From: Sorangium cellulosum So0157-2
GTDB taxonomy: Bacteria > Myxococcota_A > Polyangia > Polyangiales > Polyangiaceae
Direction of reading: 5' to 3'
DNA length: 64,000 nucleotides
Assembly (NCBI RefSeq): GCF_000418325.1
Contig: NC_021658.1
Span: 8,756,001-8,820,000 of the forward strand
The notes under the pieces were generated by a model. That model ran no database searches, was not told the origin of the DNA, and saw only the letters and a list, made by a program, of their open reading frames with translations. A program made the position numbers and the translations under genes. Shown here in pieces: positions 14,945-23,080 of this stretch. The stretch's first letter is position 1. Every line of letters begins with the position of its first letter.

Positions 14945-16516
14945 GTGACGCTGCTCGACGCCGTGCTCAGCCTGTCCGAAGCGCCCGAAAGCAGCCAGGC
15001 GCTGCAGCGGATCCTGCGCGCCCTGGCGCAGGTGACGGCGGCGGACGCGCTCTCGGTGCTCGCGGCCGCCGAGGACGGGTCGGTCGGCGTCGCCGCGCAG
15101 ATCGGGCTGTCGCCGGCCGCGATGGGGCTCAGCTTCCGGCCCGCGGAGCACCCGCGGCTGCGCAGGGCGACGCTCGCGGCCGGGCCGATCCGGTTCCTCG
15201 ACCCGAGCGAGCCCGACCCCTACAGCGGCTGGCTGCTCGGCAACGCCGGCGAGATCCACCCGATCCACGCCTGCATGGCCGTCCCGCTCCGCGTGCAGGG
15301 CCGCCTCGCCGGGCTGCTCACGCTCGACGCCCTCGATCCCCACGGGCTCGGCGATCTGCGCGACGAGGACGCGCGCGTGTTCGCGGCGCTCTGCGCCGGC
15401 GCGCTGCGGCTCGACGCCGGCCTCGCGCCGGCCCTCGCCCCCGGGGCGGGCGAGGCGCCCGGCGGCCAGGCGCTGCCCGGCCGGTCGGCCGCCATGCAGC
15501 GGATCGAGCGCGAGATCGCGATGCTCGCCCCGCTGTCCGTGCCGGTGCTCGTCACGGGCGAGACGGGCGTCGGCAAGGAGCGCGTCGCCCGCGCGCTCCA
15601 CGAGCGGTCGCCCCGGGCGAGCCGGCCGCTCGTGATCGTCAACTGCGCGGCGATCCCGGCGCAGCTCGTCGAGTCGGAGCTCTTCGGCCACAGGAAGGGC
15701 GCGTTCACCGGCGCCACCGCGGCGCGCGCCGGCAGGTTCGAGGCGGCGCGCGGCGGGACGATCTTCCTCGACGAGATCGGCGAGCTCCCGCTCTCGGCCC
15801 AGGCGCAGCTCCTGCGCGCGCTGCAGGAGGGGGAGATCCAGCCCGTGGGCGAGGATCGGCCGCGCCGCGTCGAGGCGCGGGTCGTCGCCGCCACGAACCG
15901 CGATCTCCGGCGCGAGGTCGCGGAGGGGCGCTTCCGCGCCGACCTGTTCCACCGGCTCTGGGTCTACCCGATCTGCGTGCCGCCCCTGCGCGAGCGGCGC
16001 GAGGACATCCCGGCGCTCTGCGAGCGCTTCGCCGCGGAGGTCGCGGCCGAGCTCGGCGCCGAGCGCGTGGACTTCACCGAGGCGGCGCTGCGCGCGCTCG
16101 CGCAGGGCGCCTTTCCGGGCAACGTCCGCGAGCTGAAGAACACCGTCGAGCGCGCCGTGCTGCGCCGGACGCTCGCGGAGGGCAAGGGCGCCGCGGGCCG
16201 GCGGCTCGTGCTGCGGCGCGAGGACGTCGATCCCGCCGAGACGACCGCCTCCGGCGCGCCGGAGCGCTCCGGCGGGCCGCTGGTCGAGGTCGGCGGAGAG
16301 CGGCTGCTGCTCGGAGGCGCGCCGGGCGAGGAGCCCGTCGAGACGCTGGCCGAGACGCTGGAGCGCGCGCGCCGCGAGGCGTTCGCGCGCGCCTTCCGGG
16401 CCGCCGGCGGCAACGCGGCGACGGCGGGCCGGCTGCTCGGGCTGAGCCGCTCGTTCGCCTACAAGGAGGCGGTGCGCCTCGGGCTCATCCCCGCGCCCGG
16501 GCCGCGCAAGCGCTGA
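14945..16516 (+). CDS. norR: NorR-type sigma-54-dependent nitric-oxide-responsive activator
   Basis: 523 residues with GAF, AAA+ and HTH domains. The GAF region resembles E. coli NorR segment by segment: HPRLRRATLAAGPIRFLD, PDPYSGWL, HPIHACMAVPL, LAGLLTLDALDP. The AAA+ part has Walker A GETGVGKE, the sigma-54-contacting GAFTGA, Walker B GTIFLDEIGEL, and FHRLWVYPICVPPLRERRED. The Fis-type HTH is GNAATAGRLLGLSRSFAYKE. One residue thought to bind the NO-sensing iron, the second Asp of PDPxDG, is Ser here. The start is a GTG at 14945; ATGs further upstream are excluded by the sites in the intergenic DNA. It faces the globin gene. Confidence 0.9.
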   Translation: MTLLDAVLSLSEAPESSQALQRILRALAQVTAADALSVLAAAEDGSVGVAAQIGLSPAAMGLSFRPAEHPRLRRATLAAGPIRFLDPSEPDPYSGWLLGNAGEIHPIHACMAVPLRVQGRLAGLLTLDALDPHGLGDLRDEDARVFAALCAGALRLDAGLAPALAPGAGEAPGGQALPGRSAAMQRIEREIAMLAPLSVPVLVTGETGVGKERVARALHERSPRASRPLVIVNCAAIPAQLVESELFGHRKGAFTGATAARAGRFEAARGGTIFLDEIGELPLSAQAQLLRALQEGEIQPVGEDRPRRVEARVVAATNRDLRREVAEGRFRADLFHRLWVYPICVPPLRERREDIPALCERFAAEVAAELGAERVDFTEAALRALAQGAFPGNVRELKNTVERAVLRRTLAEGKGAAGRRLVLRREDVDPAETTASGAPERSGGPLVEVGGERLLLGGAPGEEPVETLAETLERARREAFARAFRAAGGNAATAGRLLGLSRSFAYKEAVRLGLIPAPGPRKR

Positions 16517-16557
16517 AGCGCTCCCGCCCTCGCGCCCGGGCGGGCGGCGCTCAGCGC
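16510..16557. terminator. Hairpin spanning two convergent stop codons
   Basis: GCGCTGA (containing the norR stop) pairs with TCAGCGC (containing the thpR stop), and CCCGCCC pairs with GGGCGGG inside it, with an 8-nt loop. It is a likely two-way terminator, without a U-tract. Confidence 0.5.
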
Positions 16558-17138
16558 CCCTGCTCCGGGGCGCCGATCCCCTCGAGCGGGACGCGGGCGA
16601 GCGTGGTGTAGCGCGCGCCCTTCGGGGTCATCTCGCTCTGGTAGACGACGATCTCCTCGACGCGCGTCTCGCCGAAGTCGACGTTGCCGATCGCCTGAGC
16701 GCACGCGTCGAGCGCCGGATCGCCGCGCGGGTCGCGCGACCGGGCGAGCGTGAGGTGCGGCTCGAACGGCCGGTCCTCCGGCACGTAGCCCGTCGAGAGC
16801 GAGAGCGTCTGCTCGAGATCGCGGTGGATCGCGGTGAGGGCGCCGACCGCGCCGCCCACGCCGAGCCAGAGCACGCGCGGGCGGCGCCGCGTGCCGAACG
16901 CGCCGCCCTTCTCGATGCGCAGCGTGAGCGGCCTGTGGAAGGCGGCGACGCTCCCGGCCGCCGCGATGACGAGCGGCAGGCGCTCCTCTCCGATCTCGCC
17001 CATGAAGGCGAGCGTGATATGCAGCCCGGCAGGCTCCACCCACTTGGCGGACGGAGCCCGGGGCGAGATCTCCCTGAGGAGCTCTCCGACCTTGGCGAGG
17101 AGCTCGGCTCCCGGATCAACAGCGACGAAGACGCGCAC
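16551..17138 (-). CDS. thpR: RNA 2',3'-cyclic phosphodiesterase (ThpR/LigT family)
   Basis: Opens 2',3'-cyclic phosphates on RNA or nucleotides; the original LigT also ligates tRNA halves in vitro. The 195 residues carry both HxTx motifs in the right spacing: GLHITLAFMGEI near residue 40 and EPHLTLARS near residue 130, with RVLWLGVGG between them. The N-terminus MRVFVAVDP is typical. The gene begins 17 nt after the M2 peptidase stop, so it is probably on that transcript, although the two functions have no obvious link. Confidence 0.93.
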   Translation of the reverse strand: MRVFVAVDPGAELLAKVGELLREISPRAPSAKWVEPAGLHITLAFMGEIGEERLPLVIAAAGSVAAFHRPLTLRIEKGGAFGTRRRPRVLWLGVGGAVGALTAIHRDLEQTLSLSTGYVPEDRPFEPHLTLARSRDPRGDPALDACAQAIGNVDFGETRVEEIVVYQSEMTPKGARYTTLARVPLEGIGAPEQGR

Positions 17139-17155
17139 GGCTCACCTACGCTCGA

Positions 17156-19132
17156 TTACCACCCACAGACTTCACCCTTGTTCTGCTCCTTGAGCCACCT
17201 CCGGAGCGGCTCGAAGTACTCCAGCATCGCGCTCGGATCGGCATCTGTCTCCCCCGTCATCGCCTTCATCGCCTCCTGCCACGGCCGGCTCGCGCCGAGC
17301 GACAGCATGGCGCGCAGCTTCTCGCCCGCGGCCGCGCTGCCGTAGATCGAGCACGCGTGGAGCGGCCCCGTGTGCCCGGCCGCCTTGCAGAGCGCGCGGT
17401 GGAACTGGAACTGGTAGATGTGCGCGAGGAAATACCGCGTGTAGGGGACATTCGCCGGGACGTGGAACTTCGCCCCCGGGTCGAAGTCGGCCTCGCTGCG
17501 CGGCACGGGCGGCGCGACGCCCTGGTACTTGAGCCGGAGCGCCCACCACGCCTTGTTGTAGTCGGCCGGCTTCGTCTTGCCCGAGAAGACGTCCCACCGC
17601 CACTGATCGATGAGCTTGCCGAACGGGAGGAACGCGACCTTGTCGAGCGCCGTCTTCAAGAGGAAGTTGATGAGCCCCTTCTCGTCCTCCGGCACCCTGT
17701 CGACGAGCCCCAGCGTCTTCAGATAGCTCGGCGTCACGGAGAGGGCCAGCGTGTCCCCGATCCCCTCGTGGAAGCCGTCGTTGGCGCCCTCCTGGAACAG
17801 AATCGGCAGCTTGTAGTACTGGCTATAGTAATAGATGTGCCCGAGCTCGTGGTGGATCGTGATGAGATCCTCCTCGTTCGGCCGGATGCACATCTTGATG
17901 CGGAGGTCGTTCCTGTGGCCGACGTCCCAGGCGCTCGCGTGGCAGACGACCTCGCGGTCGGTGGGCTTCTTGAAGAGCGACCGCTCCCAGAACGTGGCCG
18001 GCAGCGGGTCGAGCCCGAGCGAGGTGAAGAACCGCTCGCCGAGCGCGACCATCTGCTTCTCGTCGAGCTTCTTCGCCTTGATCTTGCGCGTCACGTCGAG
18101 CGACGGCTGGCCCTTGTACGGCTCCATGAGCCCGTAGACGTTCGACCACCCCTGGGCCCACATGTTGCCGAGCAGGTGCGCAGGGATCGGAGCCTTGTCG
18201 CCGATCCTGTCCTTGCCGTACGTCGCGCGCAGCCGGGCGCGCACGTAGCAGTGCAGCTCGTCGTAGAGCGGCTTCAGCTGACCCCAGAGCCGCTCGGTGT
18301 CGGCCTCGAACGCCTCGGGCGGCATGTCGTACCCGGCCCGCCAGAGCGCGCCGAGGTCCGCGAAGCCGACCTCCGCGGCCCCCTTGTTGCCGAGGCTGAC
18401 GAACCGCTCGAACTTCGGCCGGAGCGGCGGCGCGATCGTGTGCCAGCCCGTCCACGCGTCGAGCAGCTCATCCCATTTGCGGCTGGTCTTCATGATCTCG
18501 GAGAGATCGTCCAGCGCGAGACATTTCTGCGCCGGCGGAGCCCCCGCCGCCGCAGCGGCGCCGGCCGGGGCAGGCCGCGCCGCCTTGCCCTCCGGGCAGT
18601 ACTTGCCCTTGCCGTAGAGGCTCGTCATCTCGACCGAGAGCGCGGCGAGCTCCGCGCGCTCCGCCGGGTCGCTCGGGGCCGGCAGGGTGGTCGAGATCTT
18701 GAGGAGCTTCAGCTGGCGGGCGAGATCCGCGGGCAGCGCGAGGCCGTCGAAGCGCCTCGCCGCCTTCATCGTGCGGTTGAGGTACTCCATGCTCGCCTCG
18801 TCGGCGGAGGCGGCGAGCGCGTCCGTGTCGTCCGTGAGGAAGGTCTGGTTCACCCACCCCGCGCGCGCGGACTGGAGCCGCAGCCTGCGCAGATCCCGGT
18901 CGACGCCGGCCAGGAAGGCCTGCGCCTCGGCCACGCTGGGCGGCGCCTCCGCCGGGAGGGCGGCCTGGGGCCGGGGGGCCGCGGGCGCCGCCGGGGGCGC
19001 GGGCGCCTCCCCGCCGGGGGCCGGCGGCGCGGGCGCCGGCGACGCGGCGCCGCTGCAGGCCGACCCGAGCCCGAGCGCGACGAGCATCAGGGGGCGTAGG
19101 ATCGGTGTCCGGGCAAGGGCGTAGCGGACCAC
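17156..19132 (-). CDS. Peptidyl-dipeptidase A (ACE-like, M2 family) lipoprotein
   Basis: Zinc dipeptidyl carboxypeptidase, here exported. The 658 residues start VVRYALARTPILRPLMLVAL with lipobox GSAC, then an Ala/Pro linker. The M2 signature is intact: TIHHELGHIYYY (HExxH) and, 23 residues on, GFHEGIGDTLALS with the third zinc ligand Glu. Also present are the substrate-site NVPYTRYFLAHIYQFQFHRA and KAAGHTGPLHACSIYGS. The GTG at 19132 has GAAGG six nt upstream and leaves Arg residues ahead of the hydrophobic core; an ATG at 19087 would begin inside the signal. Chloride-binding residues were not checked. thpR follows after 17 nt. Confidence 0.92.
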   Translation of the reverse strand: MVRYALARTPILRPLMLVALGLGSACSGAASPAPAPPAPGGEAPAPPAAPAAPRPQAALPAEAPPSVAEAQAFLAGVDRDLRRLRLQSARAGWVNQTFLTDDTDALAASADEASMEYLNRTMKAARRFDGLALPADLARQLKLLKISTTLPAPSDPAERAELAALSVEMTSLYGKGKYCPEGKAARPAPAGAAAAAGAPPAQKCLALDDLSEIMKTSRKWDELLDAWTGWHTIAPPLRPKFERFVSLGNKGAAEVGFADLGALWRAGYDMPPEAFEADTERLWGQLKPLYDELHCYVRARLRATYGKDRIGDKAPIPAHLLGNMWAQGWSNVYGLMEPYKGQPSLDVTRKIKAKKLDEKQMVALGERFFTSLGLDPLPATFWERSLFKKPTDREVVCHASAWDVGHRNDLRIKMCIRPNEEDLITIHHELGHIYYYSQYYKLPILFQEGANDGFHEGIGDTLALSVTPSYLKTLGLVDRVPEDEKGLINFLLKTALDKVAFLPFGKLIDQWRWDVFSGKTKPADYNKAWWALRLKYQGVAPPVPRSEADFDPGAKFHVPANVPYTRYFLAHIYQFQFHRALCKAAGHTGPLHACSIYGSAAAGEKLRAMLSLGASRPWQEAMKAMTGETDADPSAMLEYFEPLRRWLKEQNKGEVCGW

Positions 19133-19531
19133 GCGCCCTTCATACACGCCGGACCGTGCCGAGGGAACCAGGAGCGACGTGCCATCGTCGCGGGCCGGCC
19201 CCGCGGCTCGGCCCCCGCGACCAGGACGAACCGCGCTCGCCGTGACGGCTGCCAAGCGGCCGTGAACTGCCGTTACAATGCGGACCCACCATGAGGAATG
19301 CGCTCGCGCCCAGGCCCCCGCTCCCGGCAGTCCTCGGCCTCGCCGCCCCCGCCGCCCCGCCCGCCCGCGGACCCGGCGCACAACCGAGGGGCGGCGGCCC
19401 GGCGCCGCGCCCCGCCGCGCCGCTCCGCGACGCGGCGGGGGGCGCGGCGCGCTGGGACCTCCAGGGCCGGTGCGGGCGGGTGCCCCACCGCGCGGCGCAG
19501 GCCACGACCGTGTACGCACCGGGCGGCGGCC
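19133..19531. other. Intergenic, about 400 bp, divergent promoter region
   Basis: Lies between the M2 peptidase and the phosphatase gene. The M2 side (19140-19290) has moderate GC and probably holds both promoters. The phosphatase side is extremely GC-rich. An in-frame extension of the phosphatase to 19298 exists, but its composition is not protein-like. No small gene was seen. Confidence 0.45.
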
Positions 19532-20572
19532 ATGAGTGAGCTCGAGAATTTCTCGTTCGTCCTGCCCGGCGAGCTCGCCGGCATGGCGTACCCCCACGCG
19601 CCGCGGGCGGTCGAGGAGCTCGTGGAGCTCGGCTTCCGCAGCATGGTGTCGCTCTCGCGGCGGGCGCCTTCGCCGCACGCGCTCGGCTCGCTCGTCCACC
19701 TGCACTGCCCGCTCGCGGACTTCACGCGCATCCCGAGCGTCGACCTCCTGCGCGCCGTGGCGTTCCTCGAGCGGGCGCCGCGGCCCGCCGTCGTGCACGG
19801 CGAGGGCGGCATCGGGCGCACCGGCGTGGTGCTCGCCTGCCGCCTCGTGGCGCTGGGCCGGTCGTCGACCGAGGCCATCCACGAGGTGCGGCGCGCGCGG
19901 CCCGGCTCGATCGACGACCCCGAGCTCGAGGCGTCCGTCGAGGAGTTCGAGCTCTTCTACCGGAGCGGGCGCGAGCCGTCGACGTCGGCCCCCTTCAACT
20001 TCGCGCCCGCGTCGCCGCTCGACCGGGTCGTGCACGGCGCGGAGCGCCCCGGCTTCGGGATGGCGCTCTGGTCGGCCTCCGGGATCCGCTCGTCCGTGGT
20101 CGCGCCGCCGGGCGCGGCGCAGCACCCCGATCCGAGCGACGCCCCCGTCGAGGCGTGGCTCGGCTTCATGGCGCGGCAGGGCATGCGCGAGGTGCTCTGC
20201 CTGCTCGACGAGGGGGAGCTGGCGCTCCATCGGGTCCCGCTCCTCGGCCGCTACCAGCGCGAGTTCCTCCGGGTGACGCACGTGCCGCTCGAGGGCGGGG
20301 CGATCCCCTCGCCCGACGCCCTGGAGCGCGCGCTCGCCGCGCTGCGGCGCGCGGAGGCGGGCGGCGCGCCCATCGTGGTGCACTGCGCGTCCGGCGCCGG
20401 CCGCGCGGCCGTCGTGCTGGCGGCGTGGCTGCGCGCCCGGCACGGCCTCGCCCCGGACGCGGCGATCGGGGTGATCCGGGATCACGCGCGGCACTTCGGC
20501 GCGCGCCGCGAGCCGCTGAAGGCAGGGCCGGCGGCGCGGGACCTGCTCGCGAGCGTGCCGGCGCGCGGCTGA
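19532..20572 (+). CDS. Tandem dual-specificity/tyrosine phosphatase, first domain lacking the catalytic Cys
   Basis: 346 residues with two phosphatase folds in a row. Domain 1 (about 10-150) keeps the general-acid region HCPLADFTRIPS (Asp63) and the P-loop shape, but reads VVHGEGGIGRTGVV: Gly90 replaces the nucleophilic Cys of HCx5R. Domain 2 (about 190-340) has an intact VVHCASGAGRAAVV (Cys285, Arg291), yet the matching acid loop is VPLEGGAIPSP with no Asp. So one half has the acid and lacks the nucleophile, and the other is the reverse. Only domain 2 can be active. ATG 19532 is the first in-frame start with conserved sequence after it; the ribosome site is weak. Confidence 0.85.
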   Translation: MSELENFSFVLPGELAGMAYPHAPRAVEELVELGFRSMVSLSRRAPSPHALGSLVHLHCPLADFTRIPSVDLLRAVAFLERAPRPAVVHGEGGIGRTGVVLACRLVALGRSSTEAIHEVRRARPGSIDDPELEASVEEFELFYRSGREPSTSAPFNFAPASPLDRVVHGAERPGFGMALWSASGIRSSVVAPPGAAQHPDPSDAPVEAWLGFMARQGMREVLCLLDEGELALHRVPLLGRYQREFLRVTHVPLEGGAIPSPDALERALAALRRAEAGGAPIVVHCASGAGRAAVVLAAWLRARHGLAPDAAIGVIRDHARHFGARREPLKAGPAARDLLASVPARG

Positions 20573-20603
20573 GCGCGCGCCGACCGTGAGCGCGCGCCGA
20601 GCG
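20570..20603 (+). repeat. 17-bp tandem duplication starting in a stop codon
   Basis: TGAGCGCGCGCCGACCG (20570-20586) is followed directly by TGAGCGCGCGCCGAGCG (20587-20603). The first TGA is the phosphatase stop. The second copy runs to the end of the convergent GST gene. Confidence 0.7.
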
Positions 20604-21446
20604 TCACCCGCCGGCGGGGGGACCGGCCTTCCGGTGCCGCTGCTCGCGGTACAGGCGCTGGACGAAGGCGCCGGCCGGCTCGGCGCGGAGCGCCTCGACG
20701 AGCGTGCGGAGCTCGGACGGCAGCGCGGAGGGCGGCGGGAGCGGCACCGGGTGGTGCTCGGGCGCGAGCAGCGGCGCGGCGAGCGCGGCGAACGTGAGAT
20801 CCGCGGCCGAGAACCGATCGCCGACGAGGAACGGGCGCCCATCGCGCAGGCGCTCGTTGACGGCGTCGAAGACCGCGCGGAGCTTGCCCCGCGAGCGCTC
20901 GGCGCCGGCGGCGTCGATGCGCATGACGCGCTTCATGACCGCCCGCGCGACCGGGTAGTAAGCGCGGAAGGTGCCGCGCCCGAACCACCAGGGCGGCGCC
21001 GCGCCGGCGCCCTCGATCCCGCGGAACGATCCGCCCATCAAGGCGAACGCGCCCTCCTCGTCGGGCAGGAGGTGATGGTACGCGACGCGGCGGGTCGCGG
21101 GGCCAAGGTCGAGGTCGAAGCGCTCCTCGAGCGCCTCGACCTCGGCGCGGTCCGCGTCGGGCTCGCGGGAACGTCGAAAGAAGAGCGCGCGCTCCGGCGG
21201 CACGAGCGTGTCGGCATGGCGCAGGATGTCGGTCGAGTCGTGGAGCACGCCCGCCGGCGAGACGAGCACCGGGACGGAGCGGCGCCCGCCGGCCCGCAGC
21301 GCCGGGAGCGCGTGGGCGAGCGGGAGGTAGGCGTCCTCCCGGTACGGCACGCCGGCGCGATCGAGCGCCCACCGCGCCTTCTCGCAGAAGTGGCTCCAGG
21401 GAATGGTGATGAGCCGGAGGGGCGCGCTCGCGCCAGGATCAGCCAT
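20604..21446 (-). CDS. Glutathione S-transferase-like protein
   Basis: 280 residues. The N-terminal thioredoxin-like domain reads LITIPWSHFCEKARWALDRA, with the Ser/Cys active-site region, then RSVPVLVSPAGVLHDSTDIL, where cis-Pro and Asp-Ser-Thr form the glutathione site. The all-helical C-terminal domain ends with RPFLVGDRFSAADLTFAALA, the hydrophobic staple-type Asp motif. Substrates are unknown. GGAGA 8 nt before the ATG supports the start. It lies 67 nt after the GH13 gene in the same direction, with two hairpin repeats in the gap. Confidence 0.9.
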   Translation of the reverse strand: MADPGASAPLRLITIPWSHFCEKARWALDRAGVPYREDAYLPLAHALPALRAGGRRSVPVLVSPAGVLHDSTDILRHADTLVPPERALFFRRSREPDADRAEVEALEERFDLDLGPATRRVAYHHLLPDEEGAFALMGGSFRGIEGAGAAPPWWFGRGTFRAYYPVARAVMKRVMRIDAAGAERSRGKLRAVFDAVNERLRDGRPFLVGDRFSAADLTFAALAAPLLAPEHHPVPLPPPSALPSELRTLVEALRAEPAGAFVQRLYREQRHRKAGPPAGG

Positions 21447-21466
21447 GAAGGTCTCCAGGGGCCGTG

Positions 21467-21512
21467 GACGACCCGGGCGCGAAGCGCGCGACGACCCGGG
21501 CGCGAAGCGCGC
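21467..21512 (-). repeat. Two 23-bp tandem repeats with hairpins between GH13 and GST genes
   Basis: The unit gacgacccgggcgcgaag plus cgcgc occurs twice without a gap (21467-21489, 21490-21512), ending 1 nt before the GH13 stop codon. In the RNA each copy can fold GCGCG-CTT-CGCGC. These may be tandem stabilising or attenuating stem-loops. Confidence 0.7.
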
Positions 21513-21513
21513 C

Positions 21514-22983
21514 TCAGCGCCGGATCTCGAAGAGGTGGACGCCGTAGGCGGGGAGCTCGACGCCGAGGCCGCGCGACAGATCGACGAGCTCGTCGCCGTC
21601 GCGCGGGTGCTCGTTGCCGGTCATGAGGTCGGCGAGCAGGACCTTGCGGCCGGCGACGCCGGCGACGTCGAGCGGGATGCGGCAGCCGCCGCGCGACGGG
21701 GCGAAGTTGACCACCGCCACGAGCGGCGCCGCGCTGCGGGGCGCGCCGCAGGCCGGGAGCGGCTCCCACCGGTAGGCGACGAACGCGTCGGCGCCCGGGC
21801 CGCGCGGGGTGAGCGTGGCGAAGCTGCCGGTGCGCAGGATGGGGCGGCGCACCGCGCCGAGCAGCCGCTCGTGGAAGGCGAGGCACGCCTGGTCGACCGG
21901 CTCCTCGGGGGCGCGGGCGAGGTGCAGCGAGGCGCGCACCGTCCGCCCCTCGAGCTGGCCGTGGTGGATGAACCGCATGCCGGGCACCGTCGTCGCGATG
22001 AACTCCGCGGCCCGGCGCCGGTCCGGCGGGAGCACGGCCGCGATGCGCGGCTCGTCGTGGTGCTCGATGAAGCGCACGCTCCGGCGCTGGTAGTCGGGCG
22101 TGGCCGCGAGATGGCCGCGGACCGACGACGCCGAGGCGTGGCTCAGCCGATCGTAAAGGCTCTTGTCGAAGGTGTAGTCGAACCCGAGCATCTGCAGGCG
22201 CCACTCGAGGTCCCAGAACGCCTCGCCGATGAAGACGAAGCTCGGGTGGTCGCGGCGCACGGCGTCGATGGCCTCGGCCCAGAACTCGCCCGTGGCCTCG
22301 GCCTTTCGCGCCGCGGGCGGCCGCTTGGACCACGTGTGCCGGAAGACGTCGTCGAGCACGAGCATGGCCATGTCGCAGCGGACGCCGTCGCAGCGCGAGG
22401 CGACGCTGCGGAGCGCCTCGGTGGACGCGGCGCGCGTCGCCGCGAGGCGGTAGTCGAGCTGGGCCGTGTCGGGCCACGGCGGGATGTACGGGTCGCGCCC
22501 GCTGAGCGGGGCGCCGTCGTCGCCGTGGATGAAGCACTCGGGCTTCTCCTTCACCCAGTGGTGGTCGCGCGCGACGTGGTTCGGGACGTAGTCGAGGATG
22601 AGCCCGATGCCGCGCGCCGCGAGGCGCCGGCGCAGATCCGCGAGCGCGGCGTCGCCGCCGAACGCGGGGCTCACCTCGTACCGCGCGACGGCGAACGGGG
22701 AGCCGACGACGTCGGCCTCGGTCCAGTCCGGCAGCACGCGGTCGTACTCGGCGCGCAGGTCGGGGTGCGCGAGCGAGAGGCGCTGGCCCTCCTGGCCGAG
22801 CGTCCAGACGCCCATCAGGTACACGTAGTCGACGCCGAGCGCGGCGAGCCGGTCGAGCGCCGCGTCGGGCACGCTGGCGAGCGTCACCCTGGCCTTGGCG
22901 GCGCGCGAGAGCTCGTGGAGCCAGACGCGCACGAAGATCGCGTACAGCAGAGGGTGCTGGTGGGCAGGGACTAGGGAGCTCAT
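21514..22983 (-). CDS. Alpha-amylase family (GH13) enzyme
   Basis: 489 residues with the GH13 barrel motifs in order: LDYVPNHVARDH (region I), CDGVRCDMAMLVL (region II, nucleophile Asp), FIGEAFWDLEW (region III, acid Glu), and FIEHHDEPRIA (region IV, the usual NHDE read as HHDE). The N-terminus starts straight into the barrel (LYAIFVRVWLHEL) and no signal peptide is present, so it acts in the cytoplasm. A role in alpha-glucan or trehalose metabolism is likely; specificity cannot be read. The beta-sheet C-terminal domain ends in GVHLFEIRR. No strong ribosome site before the ATG at 22983. Confidence 0.88.
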   Translation of the reverse strand: MSSLVPAHQHPLLYAIFVRVWLHELSRAAKARVTLASVPDAALDRLAALGVDYVYLMGVWTLGQEGQRLSLAHPDLRAEYDRVLPDWTEADVVGSPFAVARYEVSPAFGGDAALADLRRRLAARGIGLILDYVPNHVARDHHWVKEKPECFIHGDDGAPLSGRDPYIPPWPDTAQLDYRLAATRAASTEALRSVASRCDGVRCDMAMLVLDDVFRHTWSKRPPAARKAEATGEFWAEAIDAVRRDHPSFVFIGEAFWDLEWRLQMLGFDYTFDKSLYDRLSHASASSVRGHLAATPDYQRRSVRFIEHHDEPRIAAVLPPDRRRAAEFIATTVPGMRFIHHGQLEGRTVRASLHLARAPEEPVDQACLAFHERLLGAVRRPILRTGSFATLTPRGPGADAFVAYRWEPLPACGAPRSAAPLVAVVNFAPSRGGCRIPLDVAGVAGRKVLLADLMTGNEHPRDGDELVDLSRGLGVELPAYGVHLFEIRR

Positions 22984-23080
22984 CGATTGGGTTGGGGACG
23001 GCGAGGCCCGCGAGGGAGTCGCGGGCAGTCGGCGTCGGCGGGCGATTGTCTGCGGGCTCGGGTGGTCCCTGCAAGCGCGA

